Notes under the pieces: generated by a model
What the model was told of the DNA's origin: nothing
Seen by the model: only the letters and a program-made list of their open reading frames with translations
Database searches by the model: none
Part shown: positions 12,158-24,460 of the stretch, in pieces
How the letters are laid out: each line of letters starts with the position of its first letter
Position numbering within the stretch: the stretch's first letter is position 1
DNA from: Parascedosporium putredinis
Lineage: Eukaryota > Ascomycota > Sordariomycetes > Microascales > Microascaceae
Direction: 5' to 3'
DNA length: 64,000 nt
Assembly: GCA_949357655.1 (NCBI GenBank)
Contig: CASHTG010000021.1
Coordinates: 1,116,001-1,180,000, forward strand
Made by a program: the position numbers and the translations under genes

Positions 12158-15129
12158 CTATCCTTGCAGGGGTCCCGCCTCGAGCCACGACAACGTTCGT
12201 CCCCCTCCCCCTCCAAGGAGGCTAATAAGTGGACAAGACCAGGATGAAAAAGTTCATCGCTCGACCGATTGTAGCCCAGCGGCCTGGTCTTTGCCCTAAC
12301 CCTCTTCTAAACACGGGCACGTCGCTTTCCATCTTCCATCGTCAACCGCCTAGTATTAGGTTGACCGATATTTTTGTTAAATTGCCGACCACACTCGGCG
12401 GTCCACTCGATACCCACACCTGCCCACCCCATTGAGCAATGTGGCACAATGTGGTAGGGGGTGGGCGATCCCATCTCTCGACTTTGAGAGTCTGCAGAAA
12501 AGAGGTCGCTCGGCGACATCAGGTACCGCCCTCGAGGGGCGTTGTTCATGTACTCCTCCTGCAGTCGACCCCATCCAAATTTGTATCCAGTCAAGCAGTC
12601 ACTGTATGTGCCGTGGGCATGACGAGGTCCGGGGGCATAAGGACCAAGTACAAGTAGACCACCACGGGAAGAAGGATTAGGAAATATGCGGTGGGAACAA
12701 ACGATAAAAAGAAGAGAGAAAGAGACCCCAAAAAAATATCAAGACACTGGAAAGAAAAAGAAGGAAAAAAAACGCTGAGGACAATCATGTCCCAGGCCTG
12801 AAAACACTGGATCGATGCTAAGCTGAAGCCGGAAAGGCCCCAGACGAATTTGGCACCTTGAAAAGATCGACGCTACCAGCTGTAACATCTTTCCACTAAA
12901 AACCCCACCGAAGCAAGAGATGCGTCAAGAAAAGAAAAGAAAAGAAAAACAAAGGATACCAGGAAGAGACAGGAAATTTTACACGCCGAGGGTCCTTGGT
13001 CCCTGCCATGCAAACCCCTCCTGATTTTGAAACCCCGCTCTAATAGACAATGGCCGGCGCGGGGGGGACAAGGAAACGTCAGTCAAGAACGTCAGGGAGT
13101 GGAGATTGGTTAGGAGAGTGAGAGAGGGCTGGGAGAGGGCATTGAAGAATGAGACCGGATTCCCGGGCACGCTTCGGACAAGTCATCCCTCGTACTTGGA
13201 AAAAGAGCATGGTCACAGTGCACTCTGCACATGCGGCAAGGGTTTAGGAGCCCTGGTGAAGCGATGTCGTAGAATAAGGCTATCATCGGTGGGGGTCGCC
13301 ATGGGGGAAGAGGCAAGGCGCTCATGCTATGGCCCATTTTCTTCAGAGATCGTCCGACGGTGCCGACATCCTTACTCATTTCACGCCAAATTCATTATCA
13401 ATCACCGTCCAGGTTAGGCATAGCCTCTGGCAAATCGCCTTCTCGTCGACAAAAAAAAGTGATGGACGTCCACCACGCCGACAATGGTCCTCTGTCAAAC
13501 CCCCATCCCTGTCTGGGCTCGCTTGGTTGGGGAGCTTGCCTTTCCCCCCTGCTCTTCTTTACCGAGGCTGCCACGCTACGAGCTTGCGACGGCCCCGAGT
13601 GTGGCTCCCCTTGTGGGTTTGGAGTAATAGTCGGGGATGGAGAGGGGGTTTGTTCTTGTTTCTCTCCGCCCCTCGTCTTGTTCTGGCAGGGAACTGCAGG
13701 GCTCGCCTGTGGGATGATGGTCGCAGGTCCAAGGTAGTTGGAAGTATCAGTACACTACTGCCGCAGCACCCACCCACAACCCGAGACCAGGAGGAGGGAG
13801 CAGAGGCCTACTAAGACCCAGACACATCAAGGTGGAAAGGTGGAAAGGGTCCAGAGGGTCCAGTCGAATAGGGAAACTCTGCGAGCCATTTGGCCAGCGT
13901 TCGGCCCACCATTTCCCGTTGGGGGTTTTGCCCGCCAGCACCGCAATGAAACATGTCCATCAAATCTGGCTGGTCCAATGCGCGAGTGCGTGCGGCACAC
14001 CATCGACACTCGGTTCCATCATTGACGCCTGTGCTGCTGATCATTGACCCAGGGCGTAAGCCTAGGTTTTTGGCATATCCAGTAATCTTGGACGGTTGTC
14101 TCGCTTGCCAGCCAGGCCAGGCCTTCCCTTGCCCTCACCCTCGTCATGTTCCCCTCTCCTCAAGGGGGCAAAGGAAGGGAGAAGACGCTTGGCTTGGGCG
14201 TTCAAGGGTACCTTTTTTTCTTTTGTTTTTCTTTATTTCTTTCTTGTCGTTCTCCCCCTCCCCCAAAGGCATTCGTCCCCGAGAGTAACAGTTATCAATC
14301 ACATCTTTGTCCACTACCTCCACCCCGGGCGCGACACTAATTCTACGCCCGTGCCCAAGTCTGCGTTTGCTCCATCGACAAGGCGAGCCGAACCACGCCG
14401 CCGCGCGTGGTGGCTACGTGCTGTAGTAACTACTACTAGCCAACTGATGGCCGATCCCGCCTTTCGTCACCCTCGCGTCTTACTGCCCTCGCCAACTCCA
14501 TCCCTCCCCCGTCCAGTGACGTTGTTAGTCAACAATACAATGCTTTGCTAGATCGGAGCGTGGCTTCCACCCCAGTTCGAACTTTTTTTTTTCCGTGACC
14601 CCCGTGCCCTCATTCTTGCACATGCATCCATCGCTGAGATGTATCCATACCTCGTCATGCGGGTCTGGTACTGGTGACTGCCAGCAAGTCTAGTCGTTTA
14701 CACGGGTTCCAGTTTCTTCATTTTTGTCTCGGAGGGGGTGGACAAACACGGGGACGGAGGAAAGGAAGGGGCGTGGAAGAAAGAAGTAGAGAGAAAAAGA
14801 ATGTTACAACAAAGAAAACCCACCTTGTACCTGTTTTGGGGAGAAGCATTCACTAGAAGAAGGAAAAAAAGGGAAGAAAAAGAAACCAAAAAAAAATGAA
14901 AGAGCGGAGAGTGCAGGGAAAGAAAAAAAAAAAAAGAAAAGAAAAAAAAGAAAAAGTTTCGCCAGACCTCATCTCGCAGCCAGAGCAACAAGGCCCCGTG
15001 TGGACTCGCCCCGTCCGAGGACATCCGGCTTGACACAACATTATATTAACTGCCTTTCCCGACTACCCTCATCCTGGAGTTGGGCCTCTTCTCTCTTCCT
15101 GTTATTAGCTCCTCCTCTCCAGTGCACTA

Positions 15130-15135
15130 TTATCT
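15130..15135 (-). promoter_or_regulatory. Proximal GATA core in the SidA leader or promoter
   Basis: TTATCT on the plus strand (AGATAA on the minus) lies about 375 bases before the SidA start. It lacks the ATC extension of the full iron-GATA site. It is the closest WGATAA core to the SidA start codon that I saw. Confidence 0.3.
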
Positions 15136-15509
15136 TTCCCAAAAGTGTCAACCAGAGCTAGATCCTTGGCCGCGCCAGACAGCTCCCAAGCTTCAACAGA
15201 GTTTAAAAAGAAGCTCGGCATAGCTCAAGCTCTAGTCTGCCCAGTTCTCAAGATTCCTCCGAGGAAATCTCACTCGCCCTCCCGAGATCAACCGAACACC
15301 GGGTCTTGTCTTCGTGAGACTATCGTCACTCGAGACCTCCTTCCCTGGAATTCCACGCGGCACCTCCATAAAGGAAGCTGCATCCCATCTCGCTCGCGCC
15401 CCGCAACACACACACATTGAGCTACCCCTCCACACCAGGTAGCCCCTCCACCAACTTTTATTTTTTTCTTCGCTTCCCTCTCTTTTGGTGCTGCCCCTCA
15501 TTTTCGACA

Positions 15510-17438
15510 ATGTCGCCCCATCTGAATGACGACTTCGGCGCCGTGGACTTGTCCACCAATGGCCACCACATCACCAACGGCGTCGAGGAGACCAACGGCA
15601 CCAACGGAACCCACATCGTGAACGGCACCAACGGCCTCAACGGAAATAGCACAAATGGCCACCTCAATGGGCATGCCAATGGCTCCGAGGTCGCCCAAGA
15701 GCCCCTCGCCGTCCAGCCCCCGCCCGCCCTTCAGCAAGTTGTCTCCGAACAGACCACTGCAGTCCAGTCGCCTGTAGACCAGCCCGCATTCGACATCCCC
15801 GCCACCCGCACCATCCCCAAGTCTCAGTTCCTCCTCCCCACAGACTCTGCCGAGGTGCATGACCTCCTTTGCGTTGGCTTCGGCCCCGCCAGCGTATCCA
15901 TTGCAATTGCGATGCACGACAAGCTGGCTGCCGGCGGCCAGGTTGGCCCCGAGTCCCGGCTACCGCGCGTGCTGTTCTTGGAAAAGCAGGCTCGCTTCGC
16001 GTGGCATGCCGGCATGCTGCTCCCTGGCGCCAAGATGCAAATCTCTTTCCTCAAGGATCTCGCCTCTCTGAGGGATCCCAAGTCCCGTTTCACCTTCCTC
16101 AACTATCTTCATGAGAATGGCCGATTGATTGACTTTATCAATCTCAGCACCTTCTTGCCTGCTCGCGTTGAGTTTGAGGACTACCTCCGATGGTGCGCTT
16201 CTCACTTCGATGACGTTGTTCAATACAATCACGAGGTTATCTCCGTCTCCCCGGAGCCCGTTTCCGAATCGGGCGTCAAGGTTTTCACCGTCAGCTGCCG
16301 CAATGTCAGCACCGGCACCATCTCTACCTACCGCGCAAAGAATGTTGTCCTTGCTCTTGGCGGCCAGGCCAAGGTCCCCAAGGTCCTCTCCATCAACCAC
16401 CCCAGGATCATCCACTCCTCCCAATACGCTCAAGCTACCCCTAAGCTCCTCACAGACTCCCGCAAGCCTTATAATGTTGCCGTCGTTGGCGCGGGCCAGA
16501 GCGCCGCGGAAATTTTCACCAATGTTCAAGCCCTCTACCCCAATTCACGCACCCATCTGATCATGCGTTCCGAGTACTTGCGGCCAAGTGATGATTCCCC
16601 TTGTAAGTGCCAGCATTCCAACGTGCCCAAGGAGGATACCTCTAGGTGCCCGACGCTAACAACTATTTGTCTTCTCTTCAATAGCATCAACGGTATCTTC
16701 AATCCCGAATTCATCAACGTCATGCACGGCAAGTCGTCCCAGTGGCGACAGAACTTCTTGGTCGATGCCAAAGCCACCAACTACAGCGTCGTCCGTCTAG
16801 AGCTTATCGAGTCCATTTACGAGCACATGTACGATCAGAAGCGCGATATCGGTCCTGACGAGACCCGCTGGCCCCACCGCATCCGGGGCGGCTACGTGGT
16901 CAACTCCGTTGAACCCAAGAGCTCCAACGCTGAGGACGGTCTCCGCCTTCGCATCGCCCCAGTCACTGGGGATGATGAGCTTGCTGGGCCCGAGGAGACC
17001 CTCGACGTCGACCTCATCATCTCTGCCACTGGCTACCAACGCACGGCGCATCTGGATATCCTCAAGGAGACCTTCCCGCTGCTCCCTACCGCCTCTGGAA
17101 AGGGCCTTCCTGTCCCGATTGATGAGAATGGCAAGAACATCAACGGTTGGCAGCTCCCATCCGTTGGCGGCGACGGCGTCTCCCAGCCCCGCAAGCTCGA
17201 GGTCAACCGTGACTACAGTGTCAGGTTTGAGAGTGGCGCCGTACAGCCCGGGTCTGGGTTGTGGCTCCAGGGCTGCTGCGAGACTACGCATGGTGTAAGC
17301 CACGATCCCTGTCACCCCGCATTATCCTCTAGACATGTCTGAACTAACACGATCCCGTTTTAATAGCTGAGTGATACCCTGCTCTCCGTTCTCGCAACCA
17401 GGTCCGGCGAGATGGTCAAGGCCATCTTCAACGCATAA
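15510..17438 (+). CDS. sidA: L-ornithine N5-monooxygenase (SidA)
   Basis: Flavin- and NADPH-dependent hydroxylase converting L-ornithine to N5-hydroxyornithine, the first committed step of hydroxamate siderophore synthesis. ATG 15510 is the first ATG after an ATG-free leader of several hundred bases. Exons 15510-16602, 16685-17294 and 17367-17438 (introns of 82 and 72 nt). Residues 1-100 are low complexity with many Asn-Gly repeats. Then come the FAD motif CVGFGPASVSIA (about residue 120), the NADPH motif VVGAGQSAAEIF (about residue 325), the substrate-region text KATNYSVVRLELIE and the ISATGY motif; the protein ends MVKAIFNA. One base is missing just before the first donor (about 16597-16602): there the text should read DSPFINGIFNPEF but the spliced frame slips by one. 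With that base the product is 591 aa, longer than many SidA proteins because of its N-terminus. The NRPS user of the product is divergently encoded. Confidence 0.95.
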
Positions 17439-20400
17439 AAAGAATTCCCCCTCTCCTTTTTTTTTTTTTCTTTCTTTTCATTTGGCTCTCTCTCGGTCGG
17501 TTAAAATGGTGATGTCATTTGTTTTTTTGCTCTCTTTCATCCGCGCGAGAAGTACAATATCAGTTTCCTACTAGATAGGCACTGGTCATTCCTCTCTTAC
17601 ATCGCTTTCATTCGTCCCCTTTAATAGGTTTTCTGGGATGGCTGGCTTCAACGACATTTCTTTGGGTATCCATTTTTGTTCACTAGGCGATCTCGATATC
17701 ATTGGCATTGTTGGGGTAGTAGTAATTACTGTATATATGCACAAAGACACAATTTCCACATTTCTCTCCAATCGGGATTTTTACATGTATGCCTTGTATG
17801 CCTTGCTCCAAGTAGCTTGTCGCAGATTTTTGCCGTTGCATTTTCTGCAGCAACGAAAGGCCGAGAATGTTCAAACCTTGCAGTCCATCGATGACGAGCC
17901 TTTTGAATATCATCTGCCGTCGTCTAACTCGAACTATTAACTTGATTCAGCTCGAGAAGAAGGGATATATGCGTTGAATGTGGTTCACGTGGAGAAATGT
18001 GTAGCATTAATGCATCCTGGATATAAGGAGAGGTGCTGATGGTGGGCGGTGGAGGCCGACTCATTCCGGGGAAAAGCAAACGGAGCGGAAGACAAGTGAG
18101 GACGGGTTCTCGGATCAACGGGGCGAGTCATCTCAGATGCCCGCAGTGTGGGAAAGTCCAGCGGATTCTACCTGTGGAGGTAATACAGTGTCCATACGAC
18201 AAGCCCCAGTGGTAGAGGCATTCTTTACCACAAGAAAGATCTCCCCTCCCTCCACCCTCCCCTCCCCCAAAATGCTTTCGTCCTCACCGGTCGGCAAGCG
18301 AGGGGTGTGGGAGGGTGGCCCAGCGAACATGGAGGGTCGGGACTCGGGCGCAGATGATTCTGAGACGGTGTGGCAGGGATAATTTGATGAGCCGTTGCGA
18401 GGTTTAGTGATTATCAGCCACACACACACGCACGACTCCAGCGCTGGGGGACCTCGAGGACCACTGCGAACCAGAGGAGCCAGACCCAGGCCAGGGACAG
18501 GGGAGGGGACCTGGATAAGGTTAGCGTGGGGGTTCAAAGTACACCCCTCCGAATGCCACCCTTGCAGTGGACAAAAAGGACCTTTTTCTTCTTCCGGAAG
18601 ATGGTGAAGGCTTATTATAGATTGATGCAGCAAGAGGACGATGCGATGGCATGGCGTCTTGGGTGGGGGGGCAAACCTCTCGCCAACGCGTGAGGGAATG
18701 TACGAAGGGGCTGGGGGAGGGAGGGGGAGGGGGCAGGCTCATGACACTTGGGCCGCTGGGCTCTCGAGGTCAGTGGCTGCAGAGATTCGAGGCGTCTGGA
18801 AGGCTCGTGCGATTTGAGGAGGTCGACGTGAGTTCCCACGATGCAGTCAGCTCGGCATTTAAGGATGCTGTTGCTTTCAACGACCCTCAGGGCGGATTCT
18901 CTTTTCCCCCATGCATGACATGACACCATGTGGACACGTAATGTAATGGGGTGAGGCCGAGGCGCGGGGGTTCTTCTTCTGCGTTTCTCCCAAGTTGAGT
19001 GCGGATTGCATCCTTCAGGGTTCTCAGGACGGGGGCATGGGGGAGAAGCTCCGAGAATCTCCACCCCATAGCTCAGTACATGCATGAGAGTGTGTGAAGA
19101 ATAGCAGGCGGTTGGAGGCAGAGGCTTGCGGCTGCATGTCTAAAGTGTTGGCCACCAAGGCCTCCAGGTTGGTCTCACGGAGGGGCCAAAGGACGGCAGA
19201 ATCTTCGAGGGCTTTCTCTCAAAGTATAGCATAGGGACAAAGGCAGCCTGGGGGAGGTGGTCTGACGCGCCCTTGGCAGAAGAGGGGTCCGGCGTATGAG
19301 AAGTTTCTTTCCCTAGCACCTCCCTTGAGAACCCTAGGTGTCCGCTGGACCTCGACATTCTGGAAAGAGAAAATAACGCCGATGCTGCTCGCTAAAAGAT
19401 ACCGGCAACCTTCAAGATAGGACTGTAAGCGATACCGGAACGGGCGAGTGATACGTCTTTTGTAGATGTTTTGCGCAATGGGCAGGCAGTCATGTGGGAG
19501 AGGTCTTTTACGGGATATCAGGACTCGTACGAGGCCTTGCGCCGGCCGGCTCCATGGTGACATGCTCTCGAGAATGATGCAAAGGTGGTGGTGGTGGTCG
19601 TGACGTGTTTTGTTAGTAGGCGTCCTTACACCCAAATCTCCGCAGATGGACAGGCCGTCACAAGGCCATGGTGTTGGGAATCCAAGTCAGCGTTTGTTCG
19701 CTAATGCCGAGGACGGCCCTCGTCACGAGGGGAGTGGCTGGGTGGTGGGAAAGCCCTGCATGGCTTCCTCCCGCTTTTCAGGGTCTCACGCAACCACTGC
19801 GATGGAGATGGCCATAACTTAAAGCTTGCCCGAAGAAGGGGTGAGGAGCGAACAGCCGCCTCGCAGTGCCGTGCAAAAGAGGGGGATAAAAATGGCCATG
19901 TGTCTCTGGTATGCTTGGTGGTTATCGAAAGCAGTAGGACGGAAGTCCGCTACCGCAGAGCCTGTAGATGGTTAGTCAAGCTGCAGATATCTGGCTTCAC
20001 TGGGTTAGCGCGACATTTGGCGAGCAGCTGCTTAGTATGTTGGAGAGGTGGATGTAAGAAGCTGAGTGTTTTCCGTCGTCGAGAGATCGCGGCCGCCAGT
20101 CTCGGTGACGGACATCCAACTTCATTCTCACATGAAGGCCAATAACTCTTAATCAGAACAAGCCGGGCGTGTTGGCTTTCGATGTTGTAAGTTGACGCTT
20201 TGGATTTGCTGTCATTGAGGGGCTTGGCGAGGGGCCAAAGATGAAGGTCGATGGGGGTACATCAAATATAAGTATAAAAGAGAGGACAAAGCTCGTGGGA
20301 ATTTCATCGTGAAACGGGACAAAGGAAAAAGCAAGTTCAAAGCGGGGAATCGCCAAAGCCAGCGGGGTTTTTGCTGGGGGTGAGGAGACCTAGATCTCCC

Positions 20401-20827
20401 TCAAAGATACCAATGTAGTAGACATAGAAAACATTGAACTAATAGAAGGCGCTTCGAGAATGGAAGCTGTTCCGATACTACGGATCGATGCACGTCATCG
20501 CATAAACGCCAGCACTAATTCTGGCTGGACCTGACTGTGCCCCATCCCAGACTACAAGTATTAACCCCTCTCACCAACATCGAACCTTGGGGGTTGGCAT
20601 TCGCGCGTGTGAGCTGGGAAGGGCGCAAGTTATAGAGTTTCTCCTCGGTGATATAAGCTTTGGAAAGGGGGAGCGGGAAGAAACAGGCGAGAGGTGATTC
20701 AAAAGTAACGTTGTTTGTGGAACAACTCGGCAAAATCGAGCTGCTGCTTGTATTCATTTGCCCCTCATCCGAGCAAAGCGAAAAGAGCCAAGCGGGCAGA
20801 TCATCACGCCAGCCTCTTTCCTCTATC
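17439..20827. other. Intergenic, no supported gene
   Basis: 3.4 kb between SidA and the NUDIX-eIF2B gene, both on the plus strand. It starts with a T-rich stretch (17456-17470) typical of a 3' end. Open frames here, such as 17638-17940 (100 aa), have no recognisable motif, no coherent splicing and no homologue I know. I see no repeat, RNA gene or iron-GATA site. Confidence 0.6.
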
Positions 20828-22531
20828 ATGGAGAATACCATCGCGGGGCTCACTCGCCGACACGTCGTCTCCTGCTTCATATTCAAGGGCCTTGCACCTT
20901 CTTCGGCTGAACCACCACGGGTCGCCCTCTTCAGGCGTAGTTCCAAGGTGCGCACCTACCAGTAAGTGGGATATTTGCTCTCTGGAAAGAGGCACCCTCC
21001 GTGCACTTGGAATCTCAATCAAGGCGACTTCAACTCTGCGTTTCAATTGTAAAACATGCTCTAAAAATGGGTAACATAGGCACCGGCTCGCCCCTATCTC
21101 TGGCTCTGTGGAGAAATCGGATGCAACGCCGCTTGATGCTGCCTGGCGGGAGCTGCAAGAGGAGACGACTCTCAATTCCAGATCCCTTCAGCTTCGCCGG
21201 CAAGGGAAGCAGTATTCCTTTATAGACGAAGCCCTCAAGCGGGAATGGGTAATCTTTCCCTTTGCCTTTGACCTCGTTCCTCTTGAGAAAGGCGGAAAAG
21301 GTGAGGCCGGCATCAAGATCGACTGGGAGCATCAGGAGTGGCAATGGCACAACCCTCGAGAAGTCACCGACAGCGATGAGTTTGGCGGTGTCCCCACCTC
21401 GCGACCAGTCTCCGCCGTGCCTGGGTGGAGTATGACCTTGGTGACGGGCCGTCTGGGAAGATCTTTTCCTCCGGCCTCGAGAAACTGAGAGCCGATCATG
21501 AAAGCGGCGCACACGTCATGGCTGCCAACGCGCTCGACATTTTTCTCAGACTATTGCCACCCTGTCCGTCGAAGTCCAGGACCAGGCGCAATGGTGGAGG
21601 CAGGCCCGCATGATCGCATGGAACATCTGGAAGAATGGACGCGAGAGTATGGGAGCGGCCATTCTCAATGTCCTTATTTCCTCTCTCAAACGCTTGGAGA
21701 GCTTGGTTCTTCCGAAATGGGACGAGATGCAGAGCGTCGAACGTGGAAAATTAATCGAAAAAGTGTTGGCTGACTATACAGAACAGAGGCAAGGAGTCAA
21801 TGGAGACATCTCGAACGCCTTCAACACCTTGATCGCGGAAACAGAAACCCGGGTTGCGGACCGCCCAATTCGCATCCTAACGCTATCAGCAAGCTCCATA
21901 ATAGCGAGATGCCTAGTAGATGCCATCGTGTCTACCAAGCACTCCTTTGATATTCGCATCCTCGAATCACGACCGCTGTTCGAGGGCCTCGCTCGCAGCA
22001 CAACTCGCCGATACTCTCCGGAAAGTCAACAAAGCTTCGCCGGAATCCGTTGGCAGAAGCTTCATCACGGTATATACCGATGCCGCCATGGCCATTGCGG
22101 CACAAGGCGCCGACTTGCTCCTCATAGGTGCAGACATAATCTCCGCCAACGGTGACACATGCAACAAGATTGGCTCGCTTCCCGCCGTCCTCTCCACGAA
22201 ACACGTCTCACCCGGGGCAAAAGTCATCGTGGTGGCCGACCGGGAAAAGTTGTACCCGTTTGAACCTCCGCCTCGTGAGGAGAACGACCGCGGGGAGGTA
22301 ACGGAATCTTGGAAATATGCCGAATCTACAGCGACGGCGGAAGAAGCTATTGTTTCCAGCGAGTTGGATGCGCCTTCCATCGGCAATGTAAAGAACTTGT
22401 ATTTTGAGTGGGTGGAAGCCGGCTTCATTGACCACTACCTGTTTGAGGATGGGCTCAAGACGGCGACCGATGTGCAACGCCTCGCAAGTGTGGTAGAGGG
22501 AGATGCTAGCCGGTACTTTGACGATCTATAG
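20828..22531 (+). CDS. NUDIX - eIF2B-like fusion protein
   Basis: Two-domain protein of about 528 aa. Exons 20828-20961 and 21080-22531 (118-nt intron). N-terminal part: NUDIX-like fold with text RHVVSCFIFKG, then a degenerate NUDIX box keeping RELQEET; the box Gly after EE is Thr and the spacing to the upstream Gly is one residue longer than GX5EX7REUXEEXGU. C-terminal part (from about 21590): eIF2B alpha/beta/delta-type or sugar-phosphate-isomerase-type fold with ILTLSASS, LLLIGADIISANGD and NKIGSLPAVL. This fusion exists in other filamentous fungi; its substrate is not known to me. Missing bases at C4 21392-21395 and T5 21540-21544, and one extra G near 21980, break the frame; correcting them makes the coding length divisible by three. 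A role as a translation factor is less likely than a metabolic role because of the NUDIX domain. That is an inference. Confidence 0.85.
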
Positions 22532-22744
22532 AGTGCCAGGCGACATGGGTGATCACGAAGAGCTTCGAGAATGGCCCCTCATACTTTAATTTGATTCATG
22601 GGTATCTGCTTAAGCGTTCCAGTGACCAAGGGATTCACTTTCAAAAGAGCAGCCAGGTAGGTTTGGCCAACTAGGTGCGGAGATCCGAACAAGATGATCT
22701 CTCTTGTTTTGCTCGGCTCCCAGTCTTTGGTTCTAAAGACGGAG

Positions 22745-24460
22745 CTATCTCTCATCAGAGGGATCTCCGCCCTGCGATTTGCTCTGCGCGTCACGCCTCC
22801 CAATCTGCATTGCCCTCTCAATCTCCCTCTCACCTTCGCGTAACCTCGCCTTCGCAATCTCGCGGTCGCGATTTTCCTTTGCTTCTGCTGCTCAATGGCT
22901 CTGTTCCTTTGTTCCAACGCTTTCTCGCGTTTTGCCCGCGCTTCTTGCGCTTTTTGATCCTGCACGCGGGGTCCAGACACGTCCTGCTCTCCTCCGGGCC
23001 GCGGTCCCAGAGTTTGAAGATAGGCCTCGATCAGAGGATCTCGTACCTGGCCGGGTAACGCAATGTAGCGGATATCGCCCCGAACGTCGGAGGGGAGCGC
23101 CGAGGGTCCGTGGAGTTGTTTAGGACGGTGGGGGTAAGCTCTTAAGAAACGTCGTCAACTCGGACTTGAGACTCGACTGCGGGGCTTTGAGCTTGTTGAT
23201 CAGTTCGCGATACCATTTTTCCCGATCCTTATCGGTCAACTCGAACCCCTTCATGCAATCTTCCTTCCTGAATTTGCGCTTGAATTCAGGCCAGTACAAC
23301 TTGGGCGTCGCATGCTTCTCCAAGAAGAGCATATAAGTTACGCGCGGGTCCGGCTTTTCCACTGTTTCCTTTGTCCTGTTCTCCCTGAGTTCGCGGATCC
23401 CGGCTCTCGACCACTCCTCCCAGGCTTCCTTCCGAGCCTTTGTAGTTGGCAAGACGGTGTATCGTGGGTCGTCAATAATCTTGCCGTCTTCGATAATCTT
23501 GTCCCATGAACTGTATGGATTAATCTTGAAGTCACTGAGTAAATCTTTGAAAAGGTCCTTTGCGTCCTCTTCTGAAAATTCCGGCATGTCTTCGTCATGA
23601 CCATAGTCCCCCCTCCCATGGCTTGCTCCTCTTGCGCCATCAACTCGAGCTGGAGAGCGAGCTCATCTTCGTCAAATCCACCCATATCTTCATCATAGAC
23701 CTCTTCGGTCCTCTGCCGCTTTGCGCGATGCTCATCTCCATCTTGTTCAACGTCCATCTCGTCCCCGGCTTCAGCCAAATCTCCCGCCTCGTCATCCGTC
23801 ACCTCCACCTCTTCATATTCCGAGCTATCCTCGAGCTCATTCGAAACCTGTGGCGCCGCAGCGTCTGCGGAATCATTCGTTGGGCCGGAGCTCTGTTTCC
23901 CAGTGTTTTGGTCGGGAACTATCGCCTTGCTATTACCACCCGACTTCGCAGCTATCCGGGCAGTGTCTAGCTGGAGTATACCGGGCATAAGCTTTTCGGG
24001 TATGCGCCAGTAGCTGGCCTTTTTCTCCGGATTGTATACGAACCGGCGCCCGTACTTTGTCGAGACTAGTATCCAAGGCTCAAAGCCCGGTATCGATTCT
24101 TTGGATCTCGGTTTATCGTACGGCTGAGGTTTCGGTCTCGAGTCTCTCTGCTCGCGCGTAAACGCTGGCCTACTTGGAGGGTTCTGTTGCGCAAGCCACG
24201 CATTGGCGACTCGAGGATCGGAGAGATTAGGTACCCCTTGAGGCTGTTGTGGGAACGCGCCGGGAAACGCTCCTGGGGCAAAGGGTCCGGCGGTGGTGGG
24301 TGGGGGCGACCGCGGCGGCGGGCCGCTTATAGGTAGATTCTTTTGTGGAGGCATTATAGTAGTACGTATGGCCGCTTTCCGCCTTGTGTTCCGTCCATCC
24401 TGGCGGTAGTGGGGGCAGATCGCCAGAACTGTGAGAGGGCTTATAGGTGGATTTGAGCAT
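22745..24460 (-). CDS. WW-FF domain pre-mRNA splicing protein (Urn1/Dre4-like)
   Basis: About 571 aa, no intron. The start is taken at ATG 24458-24460 just before the WW domain (LPPLPPGWTEHKAESGHTYY, second aromatic position Y, P after the KESTYKR text). A Pro/Ala/Gly-rich segment follows, then a second WW-like patch (GFEPWILVSTKYGRRFVYNP...YWRIP), an acidic region with a KRQRTEE signal-like patch, an FF domain (EEDAKDLFKDLLSDFKINPY...WEEWSR) and a charged coiled C-terminus with SDVRGDIRYIALPGQV and REIAKARLREGEREIERAM. Fungal Urn1/Dre4 proteins with this order associate with the spliceosome. Frame breaks: an extra base near 24300, a missing G in G6 (plus-strand C6 23608-23613), an extra base in 23130-23134, and a missing base in 22878-22880; the corrected length is a multiple of three. 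It is divergent from the PAP2 gene. Confidence 0.88.

Larger units (their letters stand above)
6254..15509. other. 9.26-kb divergent intergenic region between NRPS and SidA
   Basis: No supportable gene. The longest open frame (9618-10508, minus) has Arg/Pro/Cys-rich shadow-like composition and no recognisable motif. Visible content: polypurine tracts (about 10985-11080, 11355-11420, 14861-14957), an AAAAG run at 12929-12949, AT-richer patches around 8330-8950 that might be decayed mobile DNA but carry no recognisable ORF or terminal repeat, and three ATCWGATAA iron-GATA sites at 11289-11307 and 12139-12147. From about 15060 to the SidA start there is a pyrimidine-rich leader without any ATG. 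It must contain both promoters; its length is unusual for a fungal divergent pair. Confidence 0.7.
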
